36,609 nucleotides of DNA from Gordonia lacunae (GCF_002149015.1 NZ_NGFO01000041.1:1-36609), one strand, 5' to 3'; positions 20,882 to 29,660 are shown, counted from the stretch's first letter. Translations and numbers: made by a program. The notes: generated by a model not told the origin, from the letters alone.

Positions 20882-22597
20882 GTGACAACTCCCTCTCGGA
20901 CTGCGGGGAAGGGCCGGACTGCAGGGAAGCGGTCGCGACCGGCTCGAGAGATCCCGCCGTGGCGCCCGCTCGTGGCCTTCATCGGCCTGCTCGCGGTCGT
21001 CTACGGACTGATCTTCTTCACCGGACCCCAGACCATCGAACCGAAGCTCGGCATCGACCTCCAGGGCGGTACGCGCGTCACGCTGACCGCACGGACCGAG
21101 GACGGTCAGGCGGCGACCCGAGAGCAGCTCGATCAGGCCAAGCAGATCATCGAGCAGCGCGTGAACGGTCTCGGTGTCTCCGGCTCCGAGGTCGTCGTCA
21201 GCGGTGACAACCTGATCATCACGGTCCCGGGCCAGGACGGTGCGCAGGCCAGGTCCCTGGGCCAGACGGCGCGCCTGTACGTCCGCCCGGTGGTCGGACA
21301 GCCGGCGATGGCGACCCCGCAACCGCCGAAGCCCGAGGGCGCCGACGATCAAGCCGACGCCCTGCCCACCGAGGCCGCGGCAGCGGCGATCGACGAGCAG
21401 CAAAAGCTGCGTCAGGCCCCGGCGAACGCGACCCCGCAGCAGCTCGAGGCACTCCAGCAGCAGATGGCGAAGATGGACTGCTCGCCGACGGCCAACGACC
21501 CGCTGCTGGGCAACGACCGCCCCGACCAGTACCTCGTGGCCTGCTCGACGGACGGCTCGGAGGTCTACCTCCTCGGCCCGGAGATCATCGACGGTCGCGA
21601 CATCAAGAACGCGAACGCCGGTACCGATCCGCAGACCGGCGAATGGGTGGTGACCCTCGAATTCGAGGGCGAGGCCGCCAGCTTCTGGCCCAAGTACACC
21701 GCCGAGCAGGCCCCCAACCGGACCCAGACCGCCTTCACGCTCGACTCGCGCGTCGTCTCGGCGCCGGCGATCAACGAGCCCATCCCGGGCGGTCAGACAC
21801 GGATCAGCGGCGGTAGTGCGAGTCCGTTCACCGAGTCGTCGTCGAACGAACTCGCCAACGTGCTGAAGTACGGCTCGCTGCCGTTGTCGTTCACCGCCTC
21901 CGACGCCGAGACCATCTCGGCGACACTGGGTCTCGCCTCGCTGCAGGCCGGCCTCATCGCCGGTCTGGTCGGTCTGATCGCGGTCTTCATCTACGCCCTG
22001 GCCTACTACCGCATGCTCGGCATCCTCACGGTGCTGTCGCTGGTCCTCGCGGGGGCCATGGTCTACGGCATCATCGTCCTGCTCGGCCGCTGGATCGGCT
22101 TCACGCTCGACCTCGCCGGTATCGCCGGTCTGATCATCGGTATCGGTATGACCGCCGACTCGTTCGTCGTCTACTTCGAACGAATAAAGGATGAGATGCG
22201 CGAGGGGCGCAGCTTCCGGTCCGCGGTGCCCCGCGGCTGGGCGAGCGCGCGCCGCACCATCTGGTCCGGTAACGCCGTGAGCTTCATCGCCGCCGCCGTC
22301 ATCTACATCCTGGCGATCGGCGAGGTCCGCGGCTTCGCGTTCACGCTGGGTCTGACCACGATCCTCGACGTCATGGTCGTGTTCCTGGTGACACATCCGC
22401 TGGTCGTCTACGCGAGCCGCTCGACCTTCCTGTCGAAACCGAGCGTCAACGGACTCGGGGCGATCAGCGAGGTCGCCCGCCAGCGTCGCGTCGCGGCGCA
22501 CCGCCAGACGAGTGCGGACCCCGCCGGCACGTCCGCGGACACCGCAGACGCCGACGACACCACTGACGCCACTCGGGAGAAGGGGACGGTGCGATGA
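20882..22597 (+). CDS. secD: protein translocase subunit SecD
   Basis: 571 residues. A first membrane helix near 30-45 is followed by GIDLQGGTRVTL, the SecD signature. A large periplasmic P1 region follows, with an Ala/Pro/Gln-rich insert (about 140-195) usual in actinobacteria, then five C-terminal helices with the proton-conducting region AGLIIGIGMTADSFVVYFERIKDEMREG. With SecF it uses the proton gradient to pull secreted proteins off the channel. Start GTG 20882 has AAGGAGA about 12 nt upstream. Its stop overlaps secF (ATGA). Confidence 0.95.
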   Translation: MTTPSRTAGKGRTAGKRSRPAREIPPWRPLVAFIGLLAVVYGLIFFTGPQTIEPKLGIDLQGGTRVTLTARTEDGQAATREQLDQAKQIIEQRVNGLGVSGSEVVVSGDNLIITVPGQDGAQARSLGQTARLYVRPVVGQPAMATPQPPKPEGADDQADALPTEAAAAAIDEQQKLRQAPANATPQQLEALQQQMAKMDCSPTANDPLLGNDRPDQYLVACSTDGSEVYLLGPEIIDGRDIKNANAGTDPQTGEWVVTLEFEGEAASFWPKYTAEQAPNRTQTAFTLDSRVVSAPAINEPIPGGQTRISGGSASPFTESSSNELANVLKYGSLPLSFTASDAETISATLGLASLQAGLIAGLVGLIAVFIYALAYYRMLGILTVLSLVLAGAMVYGIIVLLGRWIGFTLDLAGIAGLIIGIGMTADSFVVYFERIKDEMREGRSFRSAVPRGWASARRTIWSGNAVSFIAAAVIYILAIGEVRGFAFTLGLTTILDVMVVFLVTHPLVVYASRSTFLSKPSVNGLGAISEVARQRRVAAHRQTSADPAGTSADTADADDTTDATREKGTVR

Positions 22598-23790
22598 CCG
22601 GGCCGGACAACAAGGCGACCGGCGACTCGGCCGTGCTCGACGCCGACAAGGCCCAGCCCGGCGCGGACGCCGACTTCGTCGCCGACCGCAACCGCTCGTT
22701 CCTGTCCCGGCTCTACACCGGTACCGGTGCTTTCGAGATCGTCGGGCGTCGTCGGATGTGGTACGGCGTGACCGCGGCGATCCTGCTGATCTGCCTGGCC
22801 TCGATCGGGATCCGCGGGTTCACCCTCGGCATCGACTTCGAGGGCGGCACCCAGATGTCGGTGCCGGTGGTCTCCTCGGAGATCACCGCGGAATCGGTGG
22901 AGAAAGTGGTCACCGAGAGCCTCGGGGAGGCGCCCGAATCGGTGCAGACCGCGGGTGCCGGCGGCAGTCAGACCATTCAGGTGCGCACCGAGACACTCGA
23001 TCTCGCCCAGGCGGAGTCGGTGACGCGGGCGCTGGCCGCGGAGTTCGGACCCGAACTCGCGCCCGCCGAGGTGAGCATCTCGGATGTGAGCTCGACGTGG
23101 GGCAGTGAGATCACTCAGCGGATGCTGATCGCGCTGGCGGTGTTCCTGGTCATCGTCTTCGTCTACATCGCGGTGCGTTTCGATCGGGAGATGTCCATCG
23201 CGGCGATGGGGTCGCTGTTCTTCGACCTCATCTGCACCGCCGGTATCTATTCGCTCGTCGGGTGGGAGGTCACCCCGGCGACCGTCATCGGCCTGCTCAC
23301 CATCCTCGGCTTCTCGATCTACGACACGGTGGTCGTGTTCGACAAGATCGCCGAGAACACCCGCTCGGTCCTGCAGACGACGCGTCGCACCTATGCCGAA
23401 CAGGCCAACCTGGGTGTGAACCAGACCCTGATGCGCTCGATCAACACGACCGTCATCTCGGTGCTGCCGATCATCGCGCTGATGATCATCGCGGTCTGGC
23501 TGCTCGGCGTCGGCACGCTCAAGGACCTCGGTCTGATCCAGCTCGTCGGCGTCCTCGTCGGCACCTTCTCGTCGGTCTTCCTCGCCGCGCCGCTCCTGGC
23601 GACGCTGAAGGAACGTCGCCCCGACATCGCCCGGCACACCGAGAAGGTGCTGCGGCGTCGTGCCGCGGTCGAGGCCGGCAAGCCGGTCGGCGAGGCGCGG
23701 CCCAGCCGGACCCATCGTCGAAGCGAGTCCGTCGACACCGACGACGCGGACCGCGCGGTCCCGACCGGCAAACGCCGCCGCAACCGCTAG
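22594..23790 (+). CDS. secF: protein translocase subunit SecF
   Basis: 398 residues. An acidic N-terminus is followed by the first helix, then LGIDFEGGTQMSV (78-90), a short periplasmic domain and five helices including TILGFSIYDTVVVFDKIAEN with the functional Asp. The C-terminal 60 residues are basic. It is the partner of SecD. Its stop codon TAG forms part of the -10 box of the next gene. Confidence 0.95.
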   Translation: MTGPDNKATGDSAVLDADKAQPGADADFVADRNRSFLSRLYTGTGAFEIVGRRRMWYGVTAAILLICLASIGIRGFTLGIDFEGGTQMSVPVVSSEITAESVEKVVTESLGEAPESVQTAGAGGSQTIQVRTETLDLAQAESVTRALAAEFGPELAPAEVSISDVSSTWGSEITQRMLIALAVFLVIVFVYIAVRFDREMSIAAMGSLFFDLICTAGIYSLVGWEVTPATVIGLLTILGFSIYDTVVVFDKIAENTRSVLQTTRRTYAEQANLGVNQTLMRSINTTVISVLPIIALMIIAVWLLGVGTLKDLGLIQLVGVLVGTFSSVFLAAPLLATLKERRPDIARHTEKVLRRRAAVEAGKPVGEARPSRTHRRSESVDTDDADRAVPTGKRRRNR

Positions 23791-23793
23791 TCT
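23788..23793 (+). promoter_or_regulatory. -10 box overlapping the secF stop, leaderless promoter
   Basis: TAGTCT fits TANNNT and includes the secF TAG. It ends 8 nt before GTG 23801, so the lipoprotein transcript would start at its start codon. There is no Shine-Dalgarno sequence. Confidence 0.45.
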
Positions 23794-23800
23794 CTGCGAC

Positions 23801-25528
23801 GTGATCGTTCGGCGCCGGGAGTTCGTCAGGGTCCTGAGCCTCTTCGTCGGGCTCGTCACGGTCGCCGGGCTGCTGACGGCCTGCGGCGACGACGGGCCGC
23901 CGACCATCGACTACGTGGTCGACGCCCGGATCTCGACCTACAACGCGAACACGGTGGGCGGCAACGCCGACGGCGTGCTCATGGCGACCACCCGGCTGCT
24001 GCCCGGGTTCAGTCTGCTGGGCCCCGCCGGTCAGGTCATCCCCGATCGCGACGTCGGCACGGTCACTCAGGTGTCCGGCCGGGTGCCGACCCTTCGCTAC
24101 GAGTTCCGCCCCGAGGCGACCTTCTCCGACGGGGTGGCCCTCGACTGCGACGACCTCCTCCTGGCGTGGGCGGCGATGAGCGGACGGCTGCCCGGCTTCA
24201 CCCCGGCGACCACCGCGGGTTACCGGGACATCGAGTCGGTGGACTGCGCGGCCGGGGACAAGAGCGCGACGGTCACCTTCGCACCCGGACGTGAGTACCG
24301 GAACTGGCTCTCGCTCTTCGGCGCCGGAACGATGATGCCGGCGCATGTCGTGGCCCGGGTGGCGGGTCTCGCCAACGTCATCGACCCGATCCGGGCGATG
24401 GACCGGGCCGCCGTCGGACGCATCGCGGACGCATGGAACAGCGGCTTCGATCTGGCGTTCGGCCCGGTCGATCACGCGCACTACCCGGCGTCGGGTCCGT
24501 ATCGCATCGACCGGTACTCGCGGTCGGGCGGGCTCGTCCTGGTGCCCAACGACAAGTGGTGGGGCGACAAGCCGGAGACCTCGCGCATCGTCATCTGGGG
24601 GCGCGGCACCGACGCGACCCGCCGGCTCCCCGACGGGCGGTTCGACGTCGTCGACGTGACGGCCGGTCTCGTCGACGGTGACATCGCGGGTTCGGCGGGG
24701 ACCGCCGGGCCGGCCTCGCCGGCGCGGGCGCTCGGCGTCGAGGAACTCGTCCTGGCCGGCCGCGGCGTCTTCGGCGATGTCCGGATGCGCCGTGCGTTCG
24801 CCTCCTGTGTGCCGCGCGCCGACCTGGCGCGCGACTTCGGCGGAGGCGCGCAGATCTGGAACCTGCGGGTGCTCTCACCCGCCGACAATCTCGCCGGGCA
24901 GATGAACACGGAATTCGGTCAGGCCTACCAGCGCCCCGACATCGAACGGGCGCGGGGACTCGTGCGTGCTGCCACCGGGCAGGGCGCCGGCGAGGACGCG
25001 ACCACCGGCGAACCGACCGGGTCGGGGATCGCGCCGCGAACGGTCCGCGTCGGCTACCTCGCGCCGACACCGAGGTGGCAGCAGGTGACCGCGGCGATCG
25101 CGGCGTCGTGCCGCGGCGCCGGCCTCGTCGTCGAGGACGTGTCGTCCCCGGACCTCCGTCCCGACGCGCTCGGTCGCGACGCCGACGTCCTGATCGTCGC
25201 CGGGGGCGCGTCGTTCGCGGCAGCCGGGGCCGCCGACCCCAGCCGCGACGCCTACGCCCTGCGCGGCGGCGATCCGCTCAACCTGTCCGGGATCCGGGAA
25301 CCGATGGTGAGCCGGGGCGTGGACCAGCTCGCGACGACCGTCTCGGCGCCCGATCGTCTACGCCTGGCCCGGTCCATCGAGAACGCGACCTGGTCGACGA
25401 TGCCGTCGGTGCCCCTCTTCGCGGCACCGCGGGTGCGGCAATGGAAGGATCGGGTGGGCAACGTGGTGGCCGGCATGGGCCGCGACGGCACCGGATGGAA
25501 CATGGATCGGTGGACGATCCGTGGCTGA
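23801..25528 (+). CDS. solute-binding lipoprotein (SBP family 5), Rv2585c-like
   Basis: 575 residues. A basic start (VIVRRREF), a hydrophobic segment and the lipobox LLTAC (24-28) mark a lipoprotein anchored at Cys28. The rest follows the oligopeptide/dipeptide-binding SBP_bac_5 pattern: LRYEFRPEATFSDGVALDCD, SGPYRIDRYSRSGGLVLVPN and WWGDKPETSRIVI. No permease or ATPase genes are near, so its transporter is unknown or it works alone. Synteny with mycobacterial Rv2585c between secF and apt is clear. Start GTG 23801 is supported by the lipobox and the -10 position; the longer frame lies inside secF. Confidence 0.88.
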   Translation: MIVRRREFVRVLSLFVGLVTVAGLLTACGDDGPPTIDYVVDARISTYNANTVGGNADGVLMATTRLLPGFSLLGPAGQVIPDRDVGTVTQVSGRVPTLRYEFRPEATFSDGVALDCDDLLLAWAAMSGRLPGFTPATTAGYRDIESVDCAAGDKSATVTFAPGREYRNWLSLFGAGTMMPAHVVARVAGLANVIDPIRAMDRAAVGRIADAWNSGFDLAFGPVDHAHYPASGPYRIDRYSRSGGLVLVPNDKWWGDKPETSRIVIWGRGTDATRRLPDGRFDVVDVTAGLVDGDIAGSAGTAGPASPARALGVEELVLAGRGVFGDVRMRRAFASCVPRADLARDFGGGAQIWNLRVLSPADNLAGQMNTEFGQAYQRPDIERARGLVRAATGQGAGEDATTGEPTGSGIAPRTVRVGYLAPTPRWQQVTAAIAASCRGAGLVVEDVSSPDLRPDALGRDADVLIVAGGASFAAAGAADPSRDAYALRGGDPLNLSGIREPMVSRGVDQLATTVSAPDRLRLARSIENATWSTMPSVPLFAAPRVRQWKDRVGNVVAGMGRDGTGWNMDRWTIRG

Positions 25529-25544
25529 GCAGGGGAGTGAACCG

Positions 25545-26120
25545 ATGGGTGGTGTCGTGCCCGAACGTACGGCGGAGGCGGTCTCGCGAGCACGGGCGGC
25601 CATCGCCGAACATGCTCGCCTCGTCGATGACTTCCCAGCTCCCGGAATAGCTTTCAAGGATCTGACCCCGGTTCTCGCCGACCCGGAGGGGCTGTCGACG
25701 ATCGTCACCGCGCTCACCCACGGCTGTTCGTCGATCGACCTCGTGGCGGGCATCGACGCGCGCGGGTTCCTGCTGGGCGGTGCCGTGGCGCGTGAGCTCG
25801 AGGTCGGGGTACTCGCGGTCCGCAAGGGCGGGAAACTGCCGCCGCCGGTCCTCGCCGTCGACTACAGCCTCGAGTACGGGCAGGCCACGCTCGAGATCCC
25901 GGCGAACGGTCTGAACCTGTCCGGTAGTCGCGTCCTGCTCGTCGACGATGTGCTCGCGACCGGCGGGACCGCCGTCGCCGCGGCCGAGCTGCTGCACCGC
26001 GCCGGCGCGCAGGTCGTCGGGGTCGCGGTGATCATGGAACTCGCCGGTCTCGGCGGGCGAGACACCATCGCACGCGGGCTCGGACCCGACGTGCCGGTCC
26101 ACGCGGTGGCCTCGGACTGA
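25545..26120 (+). CDS. apt: adenine phosphoribosyltransferase
   Basis: 191 residues. It converts adenine and PRPP to AMP (purine salvage). The PRPP-binding motif VLLVDDVLATGGTA is at 130-143, VAGIDARGFLLGG near 68-79, and RKGGKLPP forms the flexible loop. ATG 25545 has AGGGGAG 7 nt upstream. GTG 25521, overlapping the previous stop by 8 nt, is the alternative and adds 8 residues. Apt before rel is conserved in actinobacteria and in many Firmicutes. Confidence 0.93.
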   Translation: MGGVVPERTAEAVSRARAAIAEHARLVDDFPAPGIAFKDLTPVLADPEGLSTIVTALTHGCSSIDLVAGIDARGFLLGGAVARELEVGVLAVRKGGKLPPPVLAVDYSLEYGQATLEIPANGLNLSGSRVLLVDDVLATGGTAVAAAELLHRAGAQVVGVAVIMELAGLGGRDTIARGLGPDVPVHAVASD

Positions 26121-26152
26121 CGGCGTCGACACGATGACGGCCGGGCCGCGAC

Positions 26153-26158
26153 TAGAAT
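26153..26158 (+). promoter_or_regulatory. -10 box of the rel promoter
   Basis: TAGAAT differs from TATAAT at one position. The predicted start is near 26165, giving a leader of about 65 nt. A TCGACA at 26126-26131 is a possible but distant -35 (21-bp spacing). Confidence 0.5.
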
Positions 26159-26162
26159 CGTC

Positions 26163-26192
26163 TGAGCCCGCCCGGGCAGGCCGGCGGGCTCA
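26163..26192 (+). promoter_or_regulatory. 10-bp hairpin at the start of the rel leader
   Basis: TGAGCCCGCC (26163-26172) pairs perfectly with GGCGGGCTCA (26183-26192). It begins at the predicted transcription start. It may stabilise or regulate the rel mRNA, or instead terminate apt transcription that reads through. Confidence 0.5.
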
Positions 26193-26228
26193 CCGCGTGC
26201 CGGCAGACAACCGTGAGGAGGACCGCTG

Positions 26229-28610
26229 ATGCCCGATGAATCCGACACGGCGCAGCGCGGCGTGACCCCCGCGGACACCGCCGGGACAACGGCCGAGAGT
26301 GCCGACCGGCCGGGCGGCACGGGTGCGGTGGGTTCCATCCAGCCGGGCGCGTCCGCCTCGGCCTCGCGCCGGGTGCGCGCCCGCCTCGCGCGGCGCATGA
26401 CCGCGACCCGCAGCCAGGTCCGTCCCGTCCTCGAACCCCTGGTCACCCTGCACCGCGAGATCTACCCGAAAGCCGACGTCGCGCTGCTGCAGCGTGCCTA
26501 CGACGTCGCCGACGAGCGGCACAGCGGACAGAAGCGCAAGTCCGGCGATCCCTACATCACCCATCCGCTGGCAGTCGCCACGATCCTCGCCGATCTGGGC
26601 ATGGACACCACCACCCTCATCGCGGCACTCCTGCACGACACGGTCGAGGACACCGGCTACTCGTTGCAGGCGCTGGAGAAGGACTTCGGGCCGGAGGTGG
26701 CCCATCTCGTCGACGGTGTGACCAAGCTCGACAAGGTCGCACTCGGCAGCGCCGCGGAGGCCGAGACCATCCGCAAGATGATCATCGCGATGGCCCGCGA
26801 TCCGCGTGTTCTGGTCATCAAGGTCGCCGACCGCCTCCACAACATGCGCACGATGCGCTTCCTGCCGCCGGAGAAGCAGGCCCGCAAGGCGCGCGAGACC
26901 CTCGAAGTCATTGCGCCACTGGCTCATCGGCTCGGCATGGCGACCGTCAAATGGGAGCTCGAGGACCTGTCGTTCGCGATCCTGCATCCCAAGCGCTACG
27001 AGGAGATCGTCCGGCTCGTCGCCGACCGCGCGCCGTCGCGTGACACCTACCTGGCGCGGGTGCGGGCCGATATCAACAACGCGCTGGCCGGTGCGCGCAT
27101 CAACGCCACCGTCGAAGGACGCCCCAAGCACTACTGGTCGATCTATCAGAAGATGATCGTCAAGGGCCGCGACTTCGACGACATCCACGACCTGGTCGGG
27201 ATGCGCATCCTCTGCGAGGAGGATCGCGACTGCTACGCCGCCGTCGGCGTCGTGCACTCGCTGTGGCAGCCGATGGCAGGACGCTTCAAGGACTACATCG
27301 CCCAGCCCCGCTTCGGGGTGTACATGTCGTTGCACACCACCGTGATCGGCCCCGAGGGCAAACCGCTCGAGGTGCAGATCCGTACGCACGAGATGCACCG
27401 GACAGCCGAGTTCGGGATCGCCGCGCACTGGCGCTACAAGGAGAACGGTTACCGCAAGTCGGGCAAGAAGTCGGATACCGCCGAGATCGACGACATGGCC
27501 TGGATGCGCCAGCTGCTCGACTGGCAGCGGGAAGCCGCCGACCCGGGTGAGTTCCTCGAGTCGCTGCGCTACGACCTCGCCGTGCGTGAGATCTTCGTGT
27601 TCACCCCCAAGGGCGACGTCATCACGCTGCCCGCCGGGTCGACGCCGGTCGATTTCGCCTACGCTGTCCACACCGAGGTCGGTCACCGATGTATCGGCGC
27701 CCGGGTCAACGGCCGGCTGGTCGCGCTGGAACGCACGCTCGAGAACGGCGAGGTGGTGGAGGTGTTCACCTCCAAGGCGCCGACCGCGGGCCCGTCGAAG
27801 GACTGGCAGACCTTCGTGGTCTCGCCCCGCGCCAAGGCCAAGATCCGACAGTGGTTCGCCAAGGAACGTCGCGAGGAGGCCCTCGAGGCCGGTAAGGACG
27901 CCATCGCCAAGGAGGTCCGCCGCGGCGGGCTCCCGCTCCAGCGGCTCCTCAGCGCGGAATCGATGTCGGCGATCGCGCGCGAACTGCGCTACACCGACGT
28001 GACCGCGCTGTACACCGCGGTCGGTGAGAACCACGTCTCCGCACGGCATGTCGTCAACCGGCTGGTCGCCTCACTGGGTGGCATCGAGGATGCCGAGGAA
28101 GCGATCGCCGAGCGGTCGACACCGTCGACGATGCCGACCCGGTCGCGCCAGGGCGGCGACGCGGGCGTGATGGTCGACGGCATCGACAACGTGGTGATCA
28201 AGCTCGCCAAGTGCTGTACCCCGGTGCCCGGCGACGACATCCTGGGATTCGTGACCCGTGGTGGCGGGATCAGCGTGCATCGCACCGACTGCACCAACGC
28301 CGAATCGTTGCGGCAGCAAGAGGAACGCATCCTCGACGTGTCGTGGGCCCCGTCGCCGGAATCGGTGTTCCTGGTGGCCATCCAGGTGGAGGCACTCGAT
28401 CGGCACCGGCTGCTGTCGGACGTGACCAAGGTGCTCGCCGACGAACGCGTCAACATCCTGTCCGCGTCGGTGACGACGAGCCGCGACCGGGTCGCCATCA
28501 GCAAGTTCACCTTCGAGATGGGCGACCCGAAGCATCTCGGCCACGTGCTCAACGTCGTGCGCAACGTCGAGGGCGTGTACGACGTCTATCGGGTGACCTC
28601 CGCAGCCTGA
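26229..28610 (+). CDS. rel: bifunctional (p)ppGpp synthetase/hydrolase
   Basis: 793 residues with the long RSH layout. The HD hydrolase domain has RHSGQKRKSGDPYITHPLAV in parts, HD at 136-137 with ED at 140-141, and DRLHNMRT. The synthetase domain has GRPKHYWSIYQKM, DLVGMRI and LEVQIRT. The TGS domain starts near 455 (IFVFTPKGDVITLPAG), and a C-terminal zinc-finger/ACT region has KCCTPVPGDDILGF and HRTDC. It makes (p)ppGpp on starved ribosomes and degrades it otherwise. The first 50 residues are a disordered Ala/Gly/Ser extension. In the usual GVYQSLHT motif the Gln is Met (residue 366). GAGGA precedes ATG 26229. Confidence 0.95.
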   Translation: MPDESDTAQRGVTPADTAGTTAESADRPGGTGAVGSIQPGASASASRRVRARLARRMTATRSQVRPVLEPLVTLHREIYPKADVALLQRAYDVADERHSGQKRKSGDPYITHPLAVATILADLGMDTTTLIAALLHDTVEDTGYSLQALEKDFGPEVAHLVDGVTKLDKVALGSAAEAETIRKMIIAMARDPRVLVIKVADRLHNMRTMRFLPPEKQARKARETLEVIAPLAHRLGMATVKWELEDLSFAILHPKRYEEIVRLVADRAPSRDTYLARVRADINNALAGARINATVEGRPKHYWSIYQKMIVKGRDFDDIHDLVGMRILCEEDRDCYAAVGVVHSLWQPMAGRFKDYIAQPRFGVYMSLHTTVIGPEGKPLEVQIRTHEMHRTAEFGIAAHWRYKENGYRKSGKKSDTAEIDDMAWMRQLLDWQREAADPGEFLESLRYDLAVREIFVFTPKGDVITLPAGSTPVDFAYAVHTEVGHRCIGARVNGRLVALERTLENGEVVEVFTSKAPTAGPSKDWQTFVVSPRAKAKIRQWFAKERREEALEAGKDAIAKEVRRGGLPLQRLLSAESMSAIARELRYTDVTALYTAVGENHVSARHVVNRLVASLGGIEDAEEAIAERSTPSTMPTRSRQGGDAGVMVDGIDNVVIKLAKCCTPVPGDDILGFVTRGGGISVHRTDCTNAESLRQQEERILDVSWAPSPESVFLVAIQVEALDRHRLLSDVTKVLADERVNILSASVTTSRDRVAISKFTFEMGDPKHLGHVLNVVRNVEGVYDVYRVTSAA

Positions 28611-28611
28611 C

Positions 28612-28640
28612 CGGACGCCTGCCGAGCGGGCAGGCGTCCG
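28612..28640. terminator. bidirectional terminator between rel and ppiB
   Basis: CGGACGCCTGCC (28612-28623) and GGCAGGCGTCCG (28629-28640) form a perfect 12-bp stem with a 5-nt loop. It is 2 bp past the rel stop and 8 bp from the convergent ppiB stop, so it serves both genes. Confidence 0.75.
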
Positions 28641-28648
28641 ACCGGGCG

Positions 28649-29569
28649 TCAGTCGATCGTGGCGGTCTCGATGGTCACCGGGAGCTTGGGCTCGCCGTCA
28701 CCGGGCTGACTGCCGACCGGGCCGGGGTTGATGCCGCCGGCGTAGACCTTGTCGAGCACTGCGAGACCGGGCTCGTCGACCTTGCCGACGATCGAGTAAT
28801 CCGGGCCGAGCTGGCTGTCGTTGATGACGATGAAGAGCTGGCTCGAGCCGGTGTTCGGATTCTGTCCGCCCTGGCTGCTGTTGGCGATCGCGATCGTCCC
28901 GCGCGGGTAGGTGACGGGCTGCGAGCCGGTCGACGGATCCGGCTGTCCGGCCGGCTGCAGGCCGGTCGGCGGCTCGTCGGGGCTCGTCCAGCCGGGCCCG
29001 CTCATGCCGGTGCCGGTCGGGTCGCCGCACTGCAGGATCTTCAGCGTCTCGCTGGTGGTCATGCGATGACAGGTCGAGTCGTCGTAGAACTTGTTCTCGA
29101 TCAGCGAGGTCACCGCCGCGGTGTTGCACGGGGCGCCGTCGCGTTCGAGCGTGATCGGCAGGGTGCCCTGGCTGGTGACGAACGTTGCCTGTTCGGTGCC
29201 CGACTTGAGGACCCGTTCGTCGGGCTTGGGGGAGGTCCGCTCGTTCTTCGCGGCAGCCTTCAGCTCGTCGAGCTCGGCTTGGTACTGCGGCCGCTGATCG
29301 GCCGGGACGGTGTCGGGGACCTGATCGGGCAGCTGGTCGAAGCGACTCGGGGAGTCCTCGTACGCGCAGGTCGTCCAGCGGGCGGCTTCGCGGTCGTCCA
29401 TGATCTTCTTCACGACGACGGCCGTCACGCCTGCGACCACGGCCACCACGACTGCGGTCGACACGGAGGCGATGACGATCTTCCGCTTGCGCCGGGCGAG
29501 GCGCTCGGTCTCGAGGCGTTCTTCGAGCTTCCGCTTGGCCGCCTCGCGGCGCTCCTCATTGCTGGACAC
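28649..29569 (-). CDS. ppiB: membrane-anchored cyclophilin-type peptidyl-prolyl isomerase
   Basis: 306 residues. A charged cytoplasmic start (SSNEERREAAKRKLEERLET...) precedes one membrane segment (IVIASVSTAVVVAVVAGVTA, about 35-54), then an extracytoplasmic cyclophilin domain: FVTSQGTLPITLERDGAPCN, FYDDSTCHRM, LQCGDPTGTG and QLFIVINDSQLGPDYSIVGKV. The two or more cysteines may be oxidised outside the cell. It speeds proline isomerisation in exported proteins. Start GTG 29569 has AGGAGG about 11 nt upstream and gives a length close to Rv2582. The longer frame reaches through the intergenic palindromes and is not used. Confidence 0.9.
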   Translation of the reverse strand: MSSNEERREAAKRKLEERLETERLARRKRKIVIASVSTAVVVAVVAGVTAVVVKKIMDDREAARWTTCAYEDSPSRFDQLPDQVPDTVPADQRPQYQAELDELKAAAKNERTSPKPDERVLKSGTEQATFVTSQGTLPITLERDGAPCNTAAVTSLIENKFYDDSTCHRMTTSETLKILQCGDPTGTGMSGPGWTSPDEPPTGLQPAGQPDPSTGSQPVTYPRGTIAIANSSQGGQNPNTGSSQLFIVINDSQLGPDYSIVGKVDEPGLAVLDKVYAGGINPGPVGSQPGDGEPKLPVTIETATID

Positions 29570-29592
29570 GCGGGTGAATCCTCCTGAAATCC

Positions 29593-29660
29593 CGGCACGG
29601 AGTGCCGATCTGCTGCACCGCACGGAGTGCCGACGATCTGTCGGCACGGCTGTGCCGACA
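29593..29660. repeat. three tandem palindromes in the ppiB/glyoxalase divergent region
   Basis: CGGCAC-GGA-GTGCCG (29593-29607), GCAC-GGA-GTGC within a repeat of the same unit (29620-29632), and TGTCGGCAC-GGCT-GTGCCGACA (29639-29660, perfect 9-bp arms). The shared CACGGAGTGCCG core starts at 29596 and 29621, and a related core at 29645, a period of 24-25 bp. The array lies 24 bp upstream of the ppiB start and 145 bp upstream of the glyoxalase start. It may be a multi-site operator or a small repeat family. Confidence 0.65.

Noticed and set aside
20294..22501. 735-codon minus-strand open frame opposite yajC and secD
   Set aside because: It is antisense to two clear sec genes, low in complexity, and has no recognisable motif or ribosome site.
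26190..28049. 619-codon minus-strand open frame opposite rel
   Set aside because: It is a complementary-frame artefact of the rel gene. Its composition is atypical for protein and no domain is seen.
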